From positions 62,001 to 126,000 of the forward strand of contig CAJTVT010000001.1 of NCBI GenBank assembly GCA_910580015.1: 64,000 nt of DNA, given 5' to 3'. This DNA comes from an uncultured Lachnospiraceae bacterium (lineage in GTDB: Bacteria; Bacillota; Clostridia; Lachnospirales; Lachnospiraceae). A model generated the notes under the pieces. That model was not told where the DNA came from and searched no databases. It worked only from the letters and a program-made list of their open reading frames with translations. Below, piece after piece: positions 18,779 to 28,600 of this stretch. The position numbers were made by a program, and so were the translations under genes. Position 1 is the stretch's first letter. Every line of letters begins with the position of its first letter.

Positions 18779-19009
18779 TCACTCCTCAAATTCCACCGTC
18801 ACAAAAAATCCTTTCGGCGTCTGGTGAATCTCAATCACCCGACCTTCTCTGGACTTGAGCCGCTCTGAAACGGCATAATTTGCAGACATGGCGTATGCCT
18901 TACCCAGAGTATAATAATAAGAAGTGGGCAATTTGCCCTCCGTCACCGGAAGAATATCCCCCTCCTTGAGCAGACCAGTCCGCTCCATTTTAAATTCCAT
19001 CCGCCGCAT
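18779..19009 (-). CDS. Unrecognised 76-residue protein leading the hydF cluster
   Basis: A small basic/acidic soluble protein (76 residues) with no signal peptide or TM segment. Predicted features are a central TSYYYTLGKAYAMSANYAVS stretch and a C-terminal strand pair (GRVIEIHQTPKGFFVTVEFE) suggesting an alpha/beta or small barrel fold. The ATG at 19009 has AAAGGAAG eight bases upstream; the stop sits 11 bp before the TM1266-like start, so the gene is real and cotranscribed with it. I do not recognise the family. The context suggests a role linked to hydrogenase maturation or its regulation, but this is inference only. Confidence 0.7.
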   Translation of the reverse strand: MRRMEFKMERTGLLKEGDILPVTEGKLPTSYYYTLGKAYAMSANYAVSERLKSREGRVIEIHQTPKGFFVTVEFEE

Positions 19010-19022
19010 TACAGCGCTTCCT

Positions 19023-19056
19023 TTCTATTATCCAATCATTTCTATTATCCAGTCAT
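19023..19056 (-). repeat. Two tandem 17-bp repeats upstream of the hydF cluster
   Basis: On the minus strand ATGACTGGATAATAGAA is followed directly by ATGATTGGATAATAGAA (one mismatch), ending just before the ribosome site of the 76-residue gene. TATAAT lies just upstream (about 19055-19060) and may be a -10. The repeat could be a binding site for a regulator of the hydrogenase cluster. Confidence 0.45.
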
Positions 19057-19079
19057 TATAAATGATACCATTTTACGAT

Positions 19080-20519
19080 TTAAGAACGTCTCCAGGTTGC
19101 AGGCGTAAACAACAGCAATAACGGAAACAGCTCTAACCGCCCTGCCAGCATATCAAACATCAACACATACTTTGCTGGCTGAGAATATACCGAAAAGTTA
19201 CTCATAGGACCCACCTGATTTAGACCTGGCCCAATATTATTTAAGGTAGCTGCCACCGCCGTAAAATTTGTGGTAAAATCCAGGTTATCGAGAGAGATCA
19301 GCAAAACCGAGAGTCCGTAAACCAACGTATACGCAATAAAAAATACAGAAATTGATCGCAGGACATCTTTTCCCACCACATGTTGTTCAAAATGAATCTG
19401 GCGCACTCGCTTCGGATGAATCAGATGAGACAACTCGTTTTTCACCAACTTCAACATAATTACCACTCTGGACACCTTAATTCCGCCTCCGGTACTTCCA
19501 GCGCATGCTCCCACAAACATCAATATCACCAGAATAAATTTAGAAAATTCCGGCCAAACATTAAAATCCGCTGTGGAATATCCAGTGGTGGTAATAATGG
19601 AAGCCACCTGAAAAGCTGCATGATGGAATGCTTCCAACAAAGACTCAAAACCATCCTTGATATTGATGGTAATCAACAAAATAGCCACCAGGATAATGCC
19701 TAGATAATAACGCATTTCCTCATGCATCACTGCCTGTTTTGGTTTTCTAGCGCTGATCAGATAATATACACTGAAATTCACTCCAAATAAAATCATAAAT
19801 ACTGTAATAATTGCCTGTGAAACAATGGAATAACTTCCAATACTGCTGTTTAAAACACCAAATCCACCTGTTCCCGCTGTGCCAAAAGACAAGGTCATCG
19901 CATCAAAAGGTGACATTCCAGACACCAGCAGCAACACAATCTGGACGATTGTCATCACAATATAAATCTTATACAAAATCCGAGCTGTATGTCGCACCCT
20001 GGGAACCAATTTGCCCACGGTCGGCCCAGGACTCTCTGCCCGCATTAGATGCATATTATAGCCTCCAGCCAGAGGCAAAACCGCAAGGATCAGCACCAAC
20101 ACACCCATTCCCCCAATCCAATGGGTAAAACTTCGCCACATTAGATTGCATTGGGACAACGCTTCCACATCTGACAGTATACTTGCCCCTGTGGTAGTCA
20201 ATCCAGAAATCGTTTCAAACAATGCATCTGTATAAGTCGGAAATTCTCCTGTCAAAAACAAAGGCAATGCTCCTGTTGCACTGAGAACAATCCAGCTCAA
20301 AGAAACCGCCACAAACCCTTCTCTGGCATAAAACACGTTACTCTTAGGTTTTTTCAATTTTCCCGCTACCCCAACAATCAGGCAGGCGAGAAGCACTGCC
20401 GCATATGCAAGTCCTTCTTTTTCTCCATAAAAAATAGCTGCCAGACAAGGCAATGCCAAAAACATTGCCTGAAATTCCAGAACACGGCAAAGAATATATC
20501 TGATAATTGAATAATTCAT
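19080..20519 (-). CDS. trkH: Trk-type potassium uptake channel subunit TrkH
   Basis: The membrane subunit of a Trk/Ktr potassium transporter, 479 residues with about ten hydrophobic segments in four M1-P-M2 repeats. The four selectivity loops are readable: TTTGASI (about 109), GTAGTGGFG (about 214), TTTGYST (about 310) and NNIGPGL (about 427). It admits K+ under control of the cytosolic TrkA ring encoded 21 bp upstream. Length and topology are normal for TrkH. Start ATG 20519 with GAGAGGAAGC upstream. Confidence 0.95.
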   Translation of the reverse strand: MNYSIIRYILCRVLEFQAMFLALPCLAAIFYGEKEGLAYAAVLLACLIVGVAGKLKKPKSNVFYAREGFVAVSLSWIVLSATGALPLFLTGEFPTYTDALFETISGLTTTGASILSDVEALSQCNLMWRSFTHWIGGMGVLVLILAVLPLAGGYNMHLMRAESPGPTVGKLVPRVRHTARILYKIYIVMTIVQIVLLLVSGMSPFDAMTLSFGTAGTGGFGVLNSSIGSYSIVSQAIITVFMILFGVNFSVYYLISARKPKQAVMHEEMRYYLGIILVAILLITINIKDGFESLLEAFHHAAFQVASIITTTGYSTADFNVWPEFSKFILVILMFVGACAGSTGGGIKVSRVVIMLKLVKNELSHLIHPKRVRQIHFEQHVVGKDVLRSISVFFIAYTLVYGLSVLLISLDNLDFTTNFTAVAATLNNIGPGLNQVGPMSNFSVYSQPAKYVLMFDMLAGRLELFPLLLLFTPATWRRS

Positions 20520-20540
20520 CGCTTTCTTTTGCTTCCTCTC

Positions 20541-21896
20541 TTACCGTAAAATATCCTTTAAATCATTAAATCCTTGATTGGTTGTCACCACCACCACAGT
20601 ATCTCCCATCTGAATCGAATCCTGTCCTCCTGGCGTGATCACCACCCCTTTTCGGTTGATGCAGGCAATCAACAGATTATCCTTTAATTGCAGTTCCTTC
20701 AATGGAATGCCTACCAGACGGGACTGTTCATTTACACGAAACTCCAACGCTTCCACCTTTCCCTCGATAAGCTGGTACAAAGTTTCCACATTACTGCCAA
20801 TGGAATTTTGCATGGCACGAACATACTGCAAAATATAATCTGCTGTAATATTTTTGGGATAGAGTACGCTCCCCAAATCCAGACTGTCGATAATCTTATC
20901 GTAATCAATTCTATGTACCTTGGTAATGGTCTTGGCATTGGAAATACTTTTGGCATAAAGACTCAACATAATATTCTCTTCATCCATACTGGTCCAGGAC
21001 ACAAAAGAATGAACTTTTGGCAGTCCTTCCTCCTGAAGAAGATTTCGCTCTGTCCCATCCCCGTGAATTACCATAGCCTGGGGAAGCAGTTCACTAAGCT
21101 CATTACACCGTTCCTTGTTCTGCTCAATGATCTTAATTCCTATTCCCATGGACAAAAGCTGTTTTGCCAAATAATAGGTTGTCTCTCCTCCCCCAATAAT
21201 CATACAAGTCTTAATCCGGTTTGTCGCCATGCCAATTTTTTTGAAAAAGTCATTCGCCTTTCTAGATGAGGCAACCACGGAGATCACATCTTTTTCCTGA
21301 AGCACAAAATTTCCATCTGGAATAAACACTTCATCCCCTCTCTGTACGGTACAGATCAACACCTCACAGCGAAGGCCACTGGACAGATAAGTAAGCGGAC
21401 GCCCATGCAACACAGAGCCCTCATTAATCTTACACTTCAGCAACTCTACCCTTCCCTTGGCAAAGGTATCTACTTTAATCGCAGATGGAAATTTCAGCAG
21501 GCGGGCAATCTCGCACGCCGCAGCATACTCAGGGTTAATCACCATAGACAATCCAAGTTCTTTCTTAATAAATGCAATCTCTTTATTATAGATGGGATTG
21601 CGGATCCTGGCAATGGTACTGCAACCGCCAGCTTTTCTAGCAATCAGGCAGGAAAGCATGTTCAGCTCATCTGACGTAGTCACCGCAATCATCAAATCCG
21701 CCTCCGCAATCCCTGCTTCATTCTGCACGGAAAAGCTGGCGCCATTTCCCGCCACTCCCATCACATCAAACTGGTTAGCCACCGTTTCCACTCTTTGTCC
21801 ATCCACATCAATGACAGTAATATTATGTCCTTCCTTACTTAGCTGCTCCGTAAGCGTTGCCCCTACATTTCCGCAGCCCACAATGATTATCTGCAT
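20541..21896 (-). CDS. trkA: Trk system potassium transport regulator TrkA
   Basis: The 451-residue cytosolic gating subunit of the Trk system. It contains two RCK units, each with an NAD-binding Rossmann part (IIVGCGNVGATLTEQLSKEG at residue 3; MIIGGGETTYYLAKQL at about 233) followed by a TrkA_C domain. Binding of nucleotides (NAD(H), ATP/ADP) and possibly cyclic-di-AMP in Firmicutes relatives controls the channel. It is directly followed by trkH. The full double-RCK length is as expected for TrkA rather than a single-RCK KtrA. Confidence 0.95.
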   Translation of the reverse strand: MQIIIVGCGNVGATLTEQLSKEGHNITVIDVDGQRVETVANQFDVMGVAGNGASFSVQNEAGIAEADLMIAVTTSDELNMLSCLIARKAGGCSTIARIRNPIYNKEIAFIKKELGLSMVINPEYAAACEIARLLKFPSAIKVDTFAKGRVELLKCKINEGSVLHGRPLTYLSSGLRCEVLICTVQRGDEVFIPDGNFVLQEKDVISVVASSRKANDFFKKIGMATNRIKTCMIIGGGETTYYLAKQLLSMGIGIKIIEQNKERCNELSELLPQAMVIHGDGTERNLLQEEGLPKVHSFVSWTSMDEENIMLSLYAKSISNAKTITKVHRIDYDKIIDSLDLGSVLYPKNITADYILQYVRAMQNSIGSNVETLYQLIEGKVEALEFRVNEQSRLVGIPLKELQLKDNLLIACINRKGVVITPGGQDSIQMGDTVVVVTTNQGFNDLKDILR

Positions 21897-21911
21897 GTCC
21901 TATTCCTCTTT

Positions 21912-22808
21912 CTATCCTATCTCATATCTTCGGATCAATCCAAGCCCAATTGGATAAGGCCCAGTGTGAACTCCGATTGTCGCACCAATCTGGAAAATAT
22001 CAATAGTTTCACAATTTGAATACGTCTGCAAAGACGTCAAAAGCTGATCACGAAACTCTTTCGCTTCCTGATAATCATAGCCATATCCCACCACAATCTG
22101 ATAATCGTCTGGGGATTCTCCAATCTTGTCAAAATGGTCCTTGGTCTGCTCAATCAGACGTTTCATCGCTTTCTTCCGACTTCTAGAAATACCGATCGGG
22201 AAAATTTCCCCCTCCCGTAACATAATCAATGGCTTGATTCCAAGAGTGGAAGCTGCTGAACCCATCACTTTTCCTATCCTGCCGCCATGAATCAGATATT
22301 CATAATTTCCCACAGTAAAAATAATCCGTCCGGTGCTTTTCATACGCTCTATTCCCTCTAAAGCCTGCTCAAAAGAGAGACCCGCCTGCTGCATCCGTAC
22401 CGTTTCCAACACCAGAAGTCCCTGAAGTACCGTGTTCACCATCGTGTCCACCACCTGGATGCGTACAGAAGGATATTCTTCTTTCAGAAGTTCCGCCGCG
22501 GTCTTTGCCGAATTATAAGAGCCACTGAACTTGGTGGTAATACACAGACAGATAATATCCTTGCCCTCCTTGACATAAGGAGTAAATGCCTCCACAAAAT
22601 CTTGCACTGAGGGCAGGGAAGATTTTGGAAATTGTTTGGGGTGATCCACCATCTCCTGATAAAATTCCCTGACACCAAGCTCCTCAATCTCCTTCTTATA
22701 ATTCCGCCCATCAAAAGTTACATAAAAAGGCACCACCTTTATTCCAGCTTCCTCTGGTATTTCCCTGCCCAAATCACAGGAACCGTCTGTAATGATCTGA
22801 TATGCCAT
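21912..22808 (-). CDS. DegV family fatty-acid-binding protein
   Basis: A 298-residue DegV-domain protein. DegV/FakB proteins bind a fatty acid and present it to the kinase FakA for phosphorylation, feeding phospholipid synthesis. Seen: SCDLGREIPEEAGIKVVPFYV at the start, the central TTKFSGSYNSAKTA loop (ligand carboxylate/phosphate contacts) and GRIGKVMGSAASTLGIKPLI; the C-terminal GATIGVHTGPYPIGLGLI is typical. It precedes trkA by 15 bp. Which fatty acid is bound and whether it works with a FakA is unknown. Confidence 0.9.
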   Translation of the reverse strand: MAYQIITDGSCDLGREIPEEAGIKVVPFYVTFDGRNYKKEIEELGVREFYQEMVDHPKQFPKSSLPSVQDFVEAFTPYVKEGKDIICLCITTKFSGSYNSAKTAAELLKEEYPSVRIQVVDTMVNTVLQGLLVLETVRMQQAGLSFEQALEGIERMKSTGRIIFTVGNYEYLIHGGRIGKVMGSAASTLGIKPLIMLREGEIFPIGISRSRKKAMKRLIEQTKDHFDKIGESPDDYQIVVGYGYDYQEAKEFRDQLLTSLQTYSNCETIDIFQIGATIGVHTGPYPIGLGLIRRYEIG

Positions 22809-22849
22809 ACAATTTCCCCTTTCCTGGTTTTGTAATATAATTTATACCA

Positions 22850-23326
22850 TTAAAATTCACCTGTTTTTGCACCTGTCACACTTATCAAATCCTGCACAGT
22901 AAGACACAACGTTGTGCCAATCCGCCCACCACTGATATAAATCTTCTCGTAGTGAAGAGCCTGCCCATGCAAAAAAACTGGATATTGCTTTTTCATCCCA
23001 AGAGGACTGCAACCGCCCCGAACATATCCAGTTACTTGAGTAATATCTTTCATTGGAATCATTTGTATGGATTTTTCCCCTGCAAGCTTGGCTGCTTCCT
23101 TTAACTGCACTTCCTCTGCCACAGGCAGCACAAACACATAATATTGGCGGCTCTTTCCCTGCAATACCAATGTCTTAAACGACTGCTCCACAGGTACGCC
23201 AGTCAATTCTGAGGTATGAATCCCATCGATAAATTCATCACATTCATATTGGATCACCTCATAAGAAATATTCTTTTTATCCAAAATCCGCATGGCGTTT
23301 GTCTTAATCTCTTTGTCCTTTGCCAT
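22850..23326 (-). CDS. ybaK: Cys-tRNA(Pro)/Cys-tRNA(Cys) deacylase YbaK-like
   Basis: A 158-residue YbaK/EbsC-type editing protein related to the INS domain of prolyl-tRNA synthetases. It hydrolyses mischarged Cys-tRNA(Pro) in trans. Seen: NAMRILDKKNISYEV at the start, VFKTLVL-like QSFKTLVLQGKS with the conserved Lys near 52, and GYVRGGCSPLGMKKQYPVFL at about 104-123, then ISGGRIGTTLCLTVQDLI. This function makes sense with the short, INS-less ProRS encoded at 45.6 kb, which lacks its own editing domain. The link is inference. Confidence 0.9.
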   Translation of the reverse strand: MAKDKEIKTNAMRILDKKNISYEVIQYECDEFIDGIHTSELTGVPVEQSFKTLVLQGKSRQYYVFVLPVAEEVQLKEAAKLAGEKSIQMIPMKDITQVTGYVRGGCSPLGMKKQYPVFLHGQALHYEKIYISGGRIGTTLCLTVQDLISVTGAKTGEF

Positions 23327-23394
23327 GATTTCCTCCTCTGATAATTTTCCTGACCCTGCACACTGTCCTAAACTAACACCTTGACCCTATCCAT

Positions 23395-25227
23395 CTATTT
23401 CTCATTCTGCGCTGCAATTCTCTCAGCTAGATCATTCAAATACACCCAGCGATCCATTTTTTCCTCCAACAGCGCTTCCGCTTGGTTCTGCTCTTCCATA
23501 AGCTCTGACAATTTGACAGAGTTGGTCGCATGTTCTGCCATATCTTGTTCCAATTGTTCCAACTTTTTTTCTAACGCCTGGATCTCATTTTCTATAGTAT
23601 CATATTCCCGCTGTTCTTTATAGGTAAATTTTAATTTCTTTTCTCCAAATCTTGGTTTCCCCTTGGAATTTACAATTTCTGCCGTCTGTGTAGACTTTCT
23701 GCTCTTTCCACTCTCCTTTTTTCGCTCCGAATCCAACGGATTCTTGGCATTTCTGGCATTTACATAATCCAGATAGCCGCCTTCATACTGTTGCAAATGC
23801 GCCTGTTCCTCAAAGGCAAAAATCCGCGTCACAACACGCTCCAGAAAATACCGATCGTGTGATACCACAATCACAATCCCGTCAAAAGCATCCAAATAGT
23901 CCTCCAGAATTGTCAACGTCTTGATATCTAAATCGTTGGTTGGCTCATCCAGTATCAGCACATTGGGCGCTCCCATCAGTACCCTCAGCAGATAAAGACG
24001 CCTGCGCTCACCACCAGAAAGTTTACCAATTGGGGTCCACTGCATCGTTCCATCAAAGAGAAAGCGTTCCATCAGCATTGATGCACTGATTTTTCCATTT
24101 CCAGTATCAATATATTCTGCCTCCTCTCTTACATATTCAATCGCTTTTTGCGATTCCTCCATATGAGAGTTGTCCTGAGAAAAATAACCAATTTTAATGG
24201 TCTCTCCAAGCTCCACTGTTCCTTTCTCTGGTTGCACCTGTCCTAATATGATTTTTAGCAGCGTGGACTTTCCGCAGCCATTCGGTCCAACGATTCCAAT
24301 CCGATCCCCTTTCAGGAAAATATAAGAAAAATCATGAATCAATGTTCGCTCTCCATAAGACTTGCAAAGCCCAGAAAGCTCAATGGTTTTTTTCCCCATC
24401 CTAGAAGACACAGACGCAAGTTCCACTGTCCGTTCTTCCAACGGTCCTTCTGCCGCAAGCAAATCTTCAATCCGCTGGATATGAGCTTTCTGCTTCGTGG
24501 ATCGTGCCCTTGCTCCCCGCGCCAGCCAGGAAAGCTCTTTTTTCAATATACTTTTCCGTTTTCTTTCGCTTGCCTGTTCCATGCTCTGTTTCTGCATCTT
24601 CAGTGCTACATAATCAGCATAACTTCCTGGATAACTGTAAATTCCTCCATGTTCCACCTCCACTATCCGATCTGCAATCCGATCCAGAAAATAACGGTCA
24701 TGGGTCACCATCACAACTGCCCCTTTGAACCGTACAAGGTAATCCTCCAGCCATTGAGACATATCATTATCCAAATGATTCGTCGGCTCATCCAAAATCA
24801 GCAAATCCACCGGCTGCAACAGCGTATTGGTCAGAGCAATCCTTTTTTTCTGCCCACCAGATAGAAATTTTACTGTCTCATGGAGTTCAGAAAATCCAAG
24901 CTCAAACAGCATAGATTTCGCCTGACTCTCCAACACCATATCCTTGACATCCAACCCTTTCATTGCTGCCTCTAAAACCGAATCTGTATCTTCCAGGATT
25001 GGGGTTTGCTTCAAATATGCCAGTTTCACGTGCCTTCCCATAATCACCGTACCCGCATCTGGTTCCTCCGCTCCTGCCAGAAGCTTCAACAGTGTGGATT
25101 TTCCCATGCCATTAATTCCGATCACACCCACTTTTTCTCCCTGTTGTAGGCTAAATGCTGCATCATTTAGAAGAATCCGCTCTGTGGTATAAGCTTTCTG
25201 TAAATGCTCTGCTGTTAAAATGTTCAT
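23395..25227 (-). CDS. ABC-F family ATPase, Uup-like
   Basis: A 610-residue soluble protein with two ABC ATPase cassettes and no membrane domain: Walker A GINGMGKST (about 36) and GPNGCGKST (about 318), signatures LSGGQKKRIAL and LSGGERRRLYL, Walker B LLILDEPTNHLD and VLILDEPTNDLD, joined by the ABC-F linker. A C-terminal coiled-coil (about 530-605, YKEQREYDTIENEIQALEKK onward) matches the Uup C-terminal domain, which binds DNA or ribosomes. ABC-F proteins act on the ribosome to rescue translation stalling or give antibiotic protection. The Uup-like tail suggests a housekeeping member rather than a resistance factor. RBS AAGGAG before ATG 25227. Confidence 0.9.
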   Translation of the reverse strand: MNILTAEHLQKAYTTERILLNDAAFSLQQGEKVGVIGINGMGKSTLLKLLAGAEEPDAGTVIMGRHVKLAYLKQTPILEDTDSVLEAAMKGLDVKDMVLESQAKSMLFELGFSELHETVKFLSGGQKKRIALTNTLLQPVDLLILDEPTNHLDNDMSQWLEDYLVRFKGAVVMVTHDRYFLDRIADRIVEVEHGGIYSYPGSYADYVALKMQKQSMEQASERKRKSILKKELSWLARGARARSTKQKAHIQRIEDLLAAEGPLEERTVELASVSSRMGKKTIELSGLCKSYGERTLIHDFSYIFLKGDRIGIVGPNGCGKSTLLKIILGQVQPEKGTVELGETIKIGYFSQDNSHMEESQKAIEYVREEAEYIDTGNGKISASMLMERFLFDGTMQWTPIGKLSGGERRRLYLLRVLMGAPNVLILDEPTNDLDIKTLTILEDYLDAFDGIVIVVSHDRYFLERVVTRIFAFEEQAHLQQYEGGYLDYVNARNAKNPLDSERKKESGKSRKSTQTAEIVNSKGKPRFGEKKLKFTYKEQREYDTIENEIQALEKKLEQLEQDMAEHATNSVKLSELMEEQNQAEALLEEKMDRWVYLNDLAERIAAQNEK

Positions 25228-25564
25228 TTTGTCTCCTTCATCACTTCAAATTGAGCAACATATTTTCTATCATACAAAAAATGGAAGAAATGCTGACCCC
25301 TCAGCGCCTCCTCCATGTTCCCTTCAGCTACCCATACGAACAATATTCTATTATACTCAGCTTCTGCTCTGTTCCCGCTCAATACTAAACAGCATCATAG
25401 CACGAAATACAAGTTGTGTCAATGTCAGCAAATATTTCATCTTTTCGAAAGCTTTACCACTAAATATGTAAATCAAACAACCTTGATATCGCTGACAAAG
25501 ACACAATAAGAACAACTAAATCATTCCATATCACTATCTAACCACTTACTTCCCCATAACAAAA
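25228..25564. other. 337-bp A/T-rich gap between the ABC-F gene and the beta-helix operon
   Basis: No coding frame, tRNA or strong structure is seen. It contains a lone TATAAT on the minus strand (rc at 25350-25355) about 123 bp upstream of the ABC-F start without a good -35, so a promoter here is only possible. The rest is unstructured A/T-rich sequence. Confidence 0.5.
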
Positions 25565-25609
25565 CCCCCTATCACGGAACCAAAATATTCTGTCCTGTGA
25601 TAGGGGATT
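25565..25609 (-). terminator. Terminator of the beta-helix operon
   Basis: CCCCTATCACGG (25566-25577) pairs with a right arm containing GTGATAGGGG (25597-25606) around an 18-nt loop. On the minus strand it lies 36 bp after the last beta-helix gene and is followed by GTTTTG; on the plus strand it is followed by ATTTTTATTT, so it may act in both directions. Confidence 0.8.
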
Positions 25610-25644
25610 TTTATTTCACCATCTAAAAGATCTTAATTTTTCTA

Positions 25645-28600
25645 TTATTCTGCCGCCTCAAATCCAATGCGAATCTCAGCAGCCGTACCAAAGATCATAT
25701 AACTTCCGTCTGGTTTCTGATTTTTTGATGCTGTCTTCAAACCTGTCAATCTTACATACCGTGCATCTACCGTATTAAATCGTGCATATTCAATGGAATC
25801 CATCTGTCCGCTCCAAGTTCCTCTGTCCACTTCTGTCCACGCTTCCTCGGTATTGCTGCGTACTTCTACCTTGTATTCTTCAAATATGCCATTAATTCCA
25901 CCGCTGGTTCTGGAACTATATTTCAGCGCTGCCACAGGCTTCACCTCTCCTAGATCCAGTTCAATCCAAACATCTTCCTGCGCACAGCCATCCCAGTCTG
26001 TATGCCACAGTGTGCTCATATTATTGTCAAGTACAAGACTTGCCGCTCCTTCTGTCGCAGAACCCTGATGTTCGTTGCCTGCTGTCGCGGTCATCGTCTG
26101 AGGCTCATAGAACTGATAGGATTTAACAACCGTAATGGTATAGCTCTTCTCTTCACTGCCCCTTGTAAGCTTAGCTTTCATGCCAGTTTTTACAATTTCA
26201 TCTTCACCGACTTCCTGATTATTCTCTCCCAAAATTTGCAGAGCAGCATCTTTCGGATAAATCATGTTCTCTTTCAGTGCCTGTACACTGGTATTCTTTG
26301 GCACATCCACGATCGCATCTTCTGTTACGGTAAAGGGCGCTCCGCTCTTAGCACGGATCTCTAATATGGATTCATCTCTCTCACATCCTACACGGATTTC
26401 CGCAGCAGAGCCAAAAATATCTTGTGTATTGGATCCAGTTCTCAAACCTGTAAGCCGTATGTACTGTGCTTCCACGGTATCAAATTTTGCATATTCAATT
26501 GCACCAATCCCACCACTCCAGGTTCCTCTGTCTACCTCGGTCCAGTCTTCTTGTGTATTCTTGCGAACTTCTACCTTGTATTCCTGGAACACACCATTAA
26601 TACTGTTCGTTCTCGCACAATATTTCAGCATTCCCACAGGTTTTACTTCTCCAAGATTTAATTCAATCCAGACATCTTCCTGTGCACAGCCATCCCAGTC
26701 TGTATGCCACATGGTAGCCATATTATTATCCAGCACGAAACTTGCGCTTCCTTCCACATTAGATCCCACATGTTCATTGCCAGCCGTTGCTGTCATCGTA
26801 CTTGGATCATACTCTTGATATTCTTTCTGGAATGAAATTGTATATTCTTTTACTTCATTGCCTCTTGTCAGTTTCAGCTTCATAGTCTGATCTACGGCAG
26901 CATCATCTGCTGCTGGTTGTCCGTCTGCGCCTAAAATAACCAAGGTTGAACCCTTCGGACAAACAAACTGATCTTTCAGCTCTTTTACTGTCACTTCCTT
27001 CGGCACATCCAAAATCTTGTCAGCTTTCACATCCATAGCCATGGTGCCACAAAGCTTCAGTTCCAAAGGTGACTCCGTCTCCGCAGTATCTGATTCATAC
27101 ACACCGATATCTGGCAAAATTCCCAGGGCATTGCCAAAGAAGTCATATTTACCGCTACCTTCCACAAATGTTCCTGCATTGATTGCTGGAGATCCTGCTT
27201 TCAACTTATAACCATCATACACACTTCTGTTATGCACAGTGGCCATATTTCCACCATCTGTCAACAACACATCTGTTGGTGCCTTGCCTGGATCTTCAAA
27301 CTGCGGGTCTACTGCAAAATTACCTTCCCGCATTGTAAAGAGTCCTTCATATCCATAGAAAATATTATTCAGCCAAGTGTCTTTTGTTTTATCCATAGCT
27401 ACCTGCTGCGTCTTCGCACTGCTGACATTATAGAAAATATTATTCCGCATCACCCCTGTACCATTGTTAAAAGTAGCATTGTGAATCTGCGTATTTCTGT
27501 CTCCATCAACATAAAAGACATTATTATATACCTCGCCTTTGGGATTTCCAGAAAGAACAAGCAAACCTTTCAAATCATTCTGACTGATATTGTAACGGAA
27601 GGTTCCATTGTATGCCTCGCCTCCACAGAACATAATACATCCACCGCCGTTATTATGGCTGTAATTGTACTGATAAATGGTTCCGTCTGAATAGTCGATA
27701 TCCCATGGCATACCATCCTGATTATCTACGATATCAAATGCTTCATTATACTGGAACACACCATCCTTGCATTTCCATGGCCAGATTCCAGCGCAGACAT
27801 ATCCATAATAGCTGGAATATCCACCATTTTGCACATCCATATCTGCACCACAGCGATCTGCAACGTTATTTTGCACCAACGGACGGAACGCATACATTGC
27901 AACAATTCCGTCATTTCCAATGTCTTTTACATAATTATTTTCAAAAACAACATTTGTATGTCCATACTTTCTCGCTGTCTCATCTGCAATCGCAGCTCCG
28001 TTGAACTTTGCATGCTGATACGTAAATCCTACACACATTCCAGCTCTGGAAACATCTCTGATATAGCAGTTTGAAATCTTAATATCATCATATCTGGCAA
28101 TTCCTGTAGCTTCCTCATCCTCCGGCTTTAAAGCATTCATCTGTATTCCGCCGTTATTCATATGTTTGTCACCAATGTTTCCATCTACATCATGGATATA
28201 CAGGTTATCAAGATATACATGTTGCATCGTGCCACCGTCTTTTGCAATTCCTGCCACACCAGTACGGTCCATTCTCTTGTTAACTCTCCAGTCAGCAGAT
28301 GCGGAACTAGCCTCTGGTATACTGTCCACGGCTCCTTTGAAGTATGTAAAATCGTCTGATTCATTGGTCAATTCCAAATCACTGACCTCAACAAAATCCA
28401 CATCATAGAGCAGAAGAGTGGACGATACATAACCCTGTCGTCTGTGATTTGCATTATCCAGGTTCTGCCCATATTGCTGATACCATACACCTTGCCCATT
28501 GGCATGAATCGCAGGTTTCGCTCCCGTCCCGTAACTGCTAATTCTAATGGGAGCTTCTTTGGTTCCATGTACATCTTGCAGATGAATATAACTGTCCTCA

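Noticed and set aside
25228..25564. Possible small genes in the ABC-F upstream gap (frames at 25220-25509)
   Set aside because: Low-complexity, no ribosome site, mutually overlapping frames.
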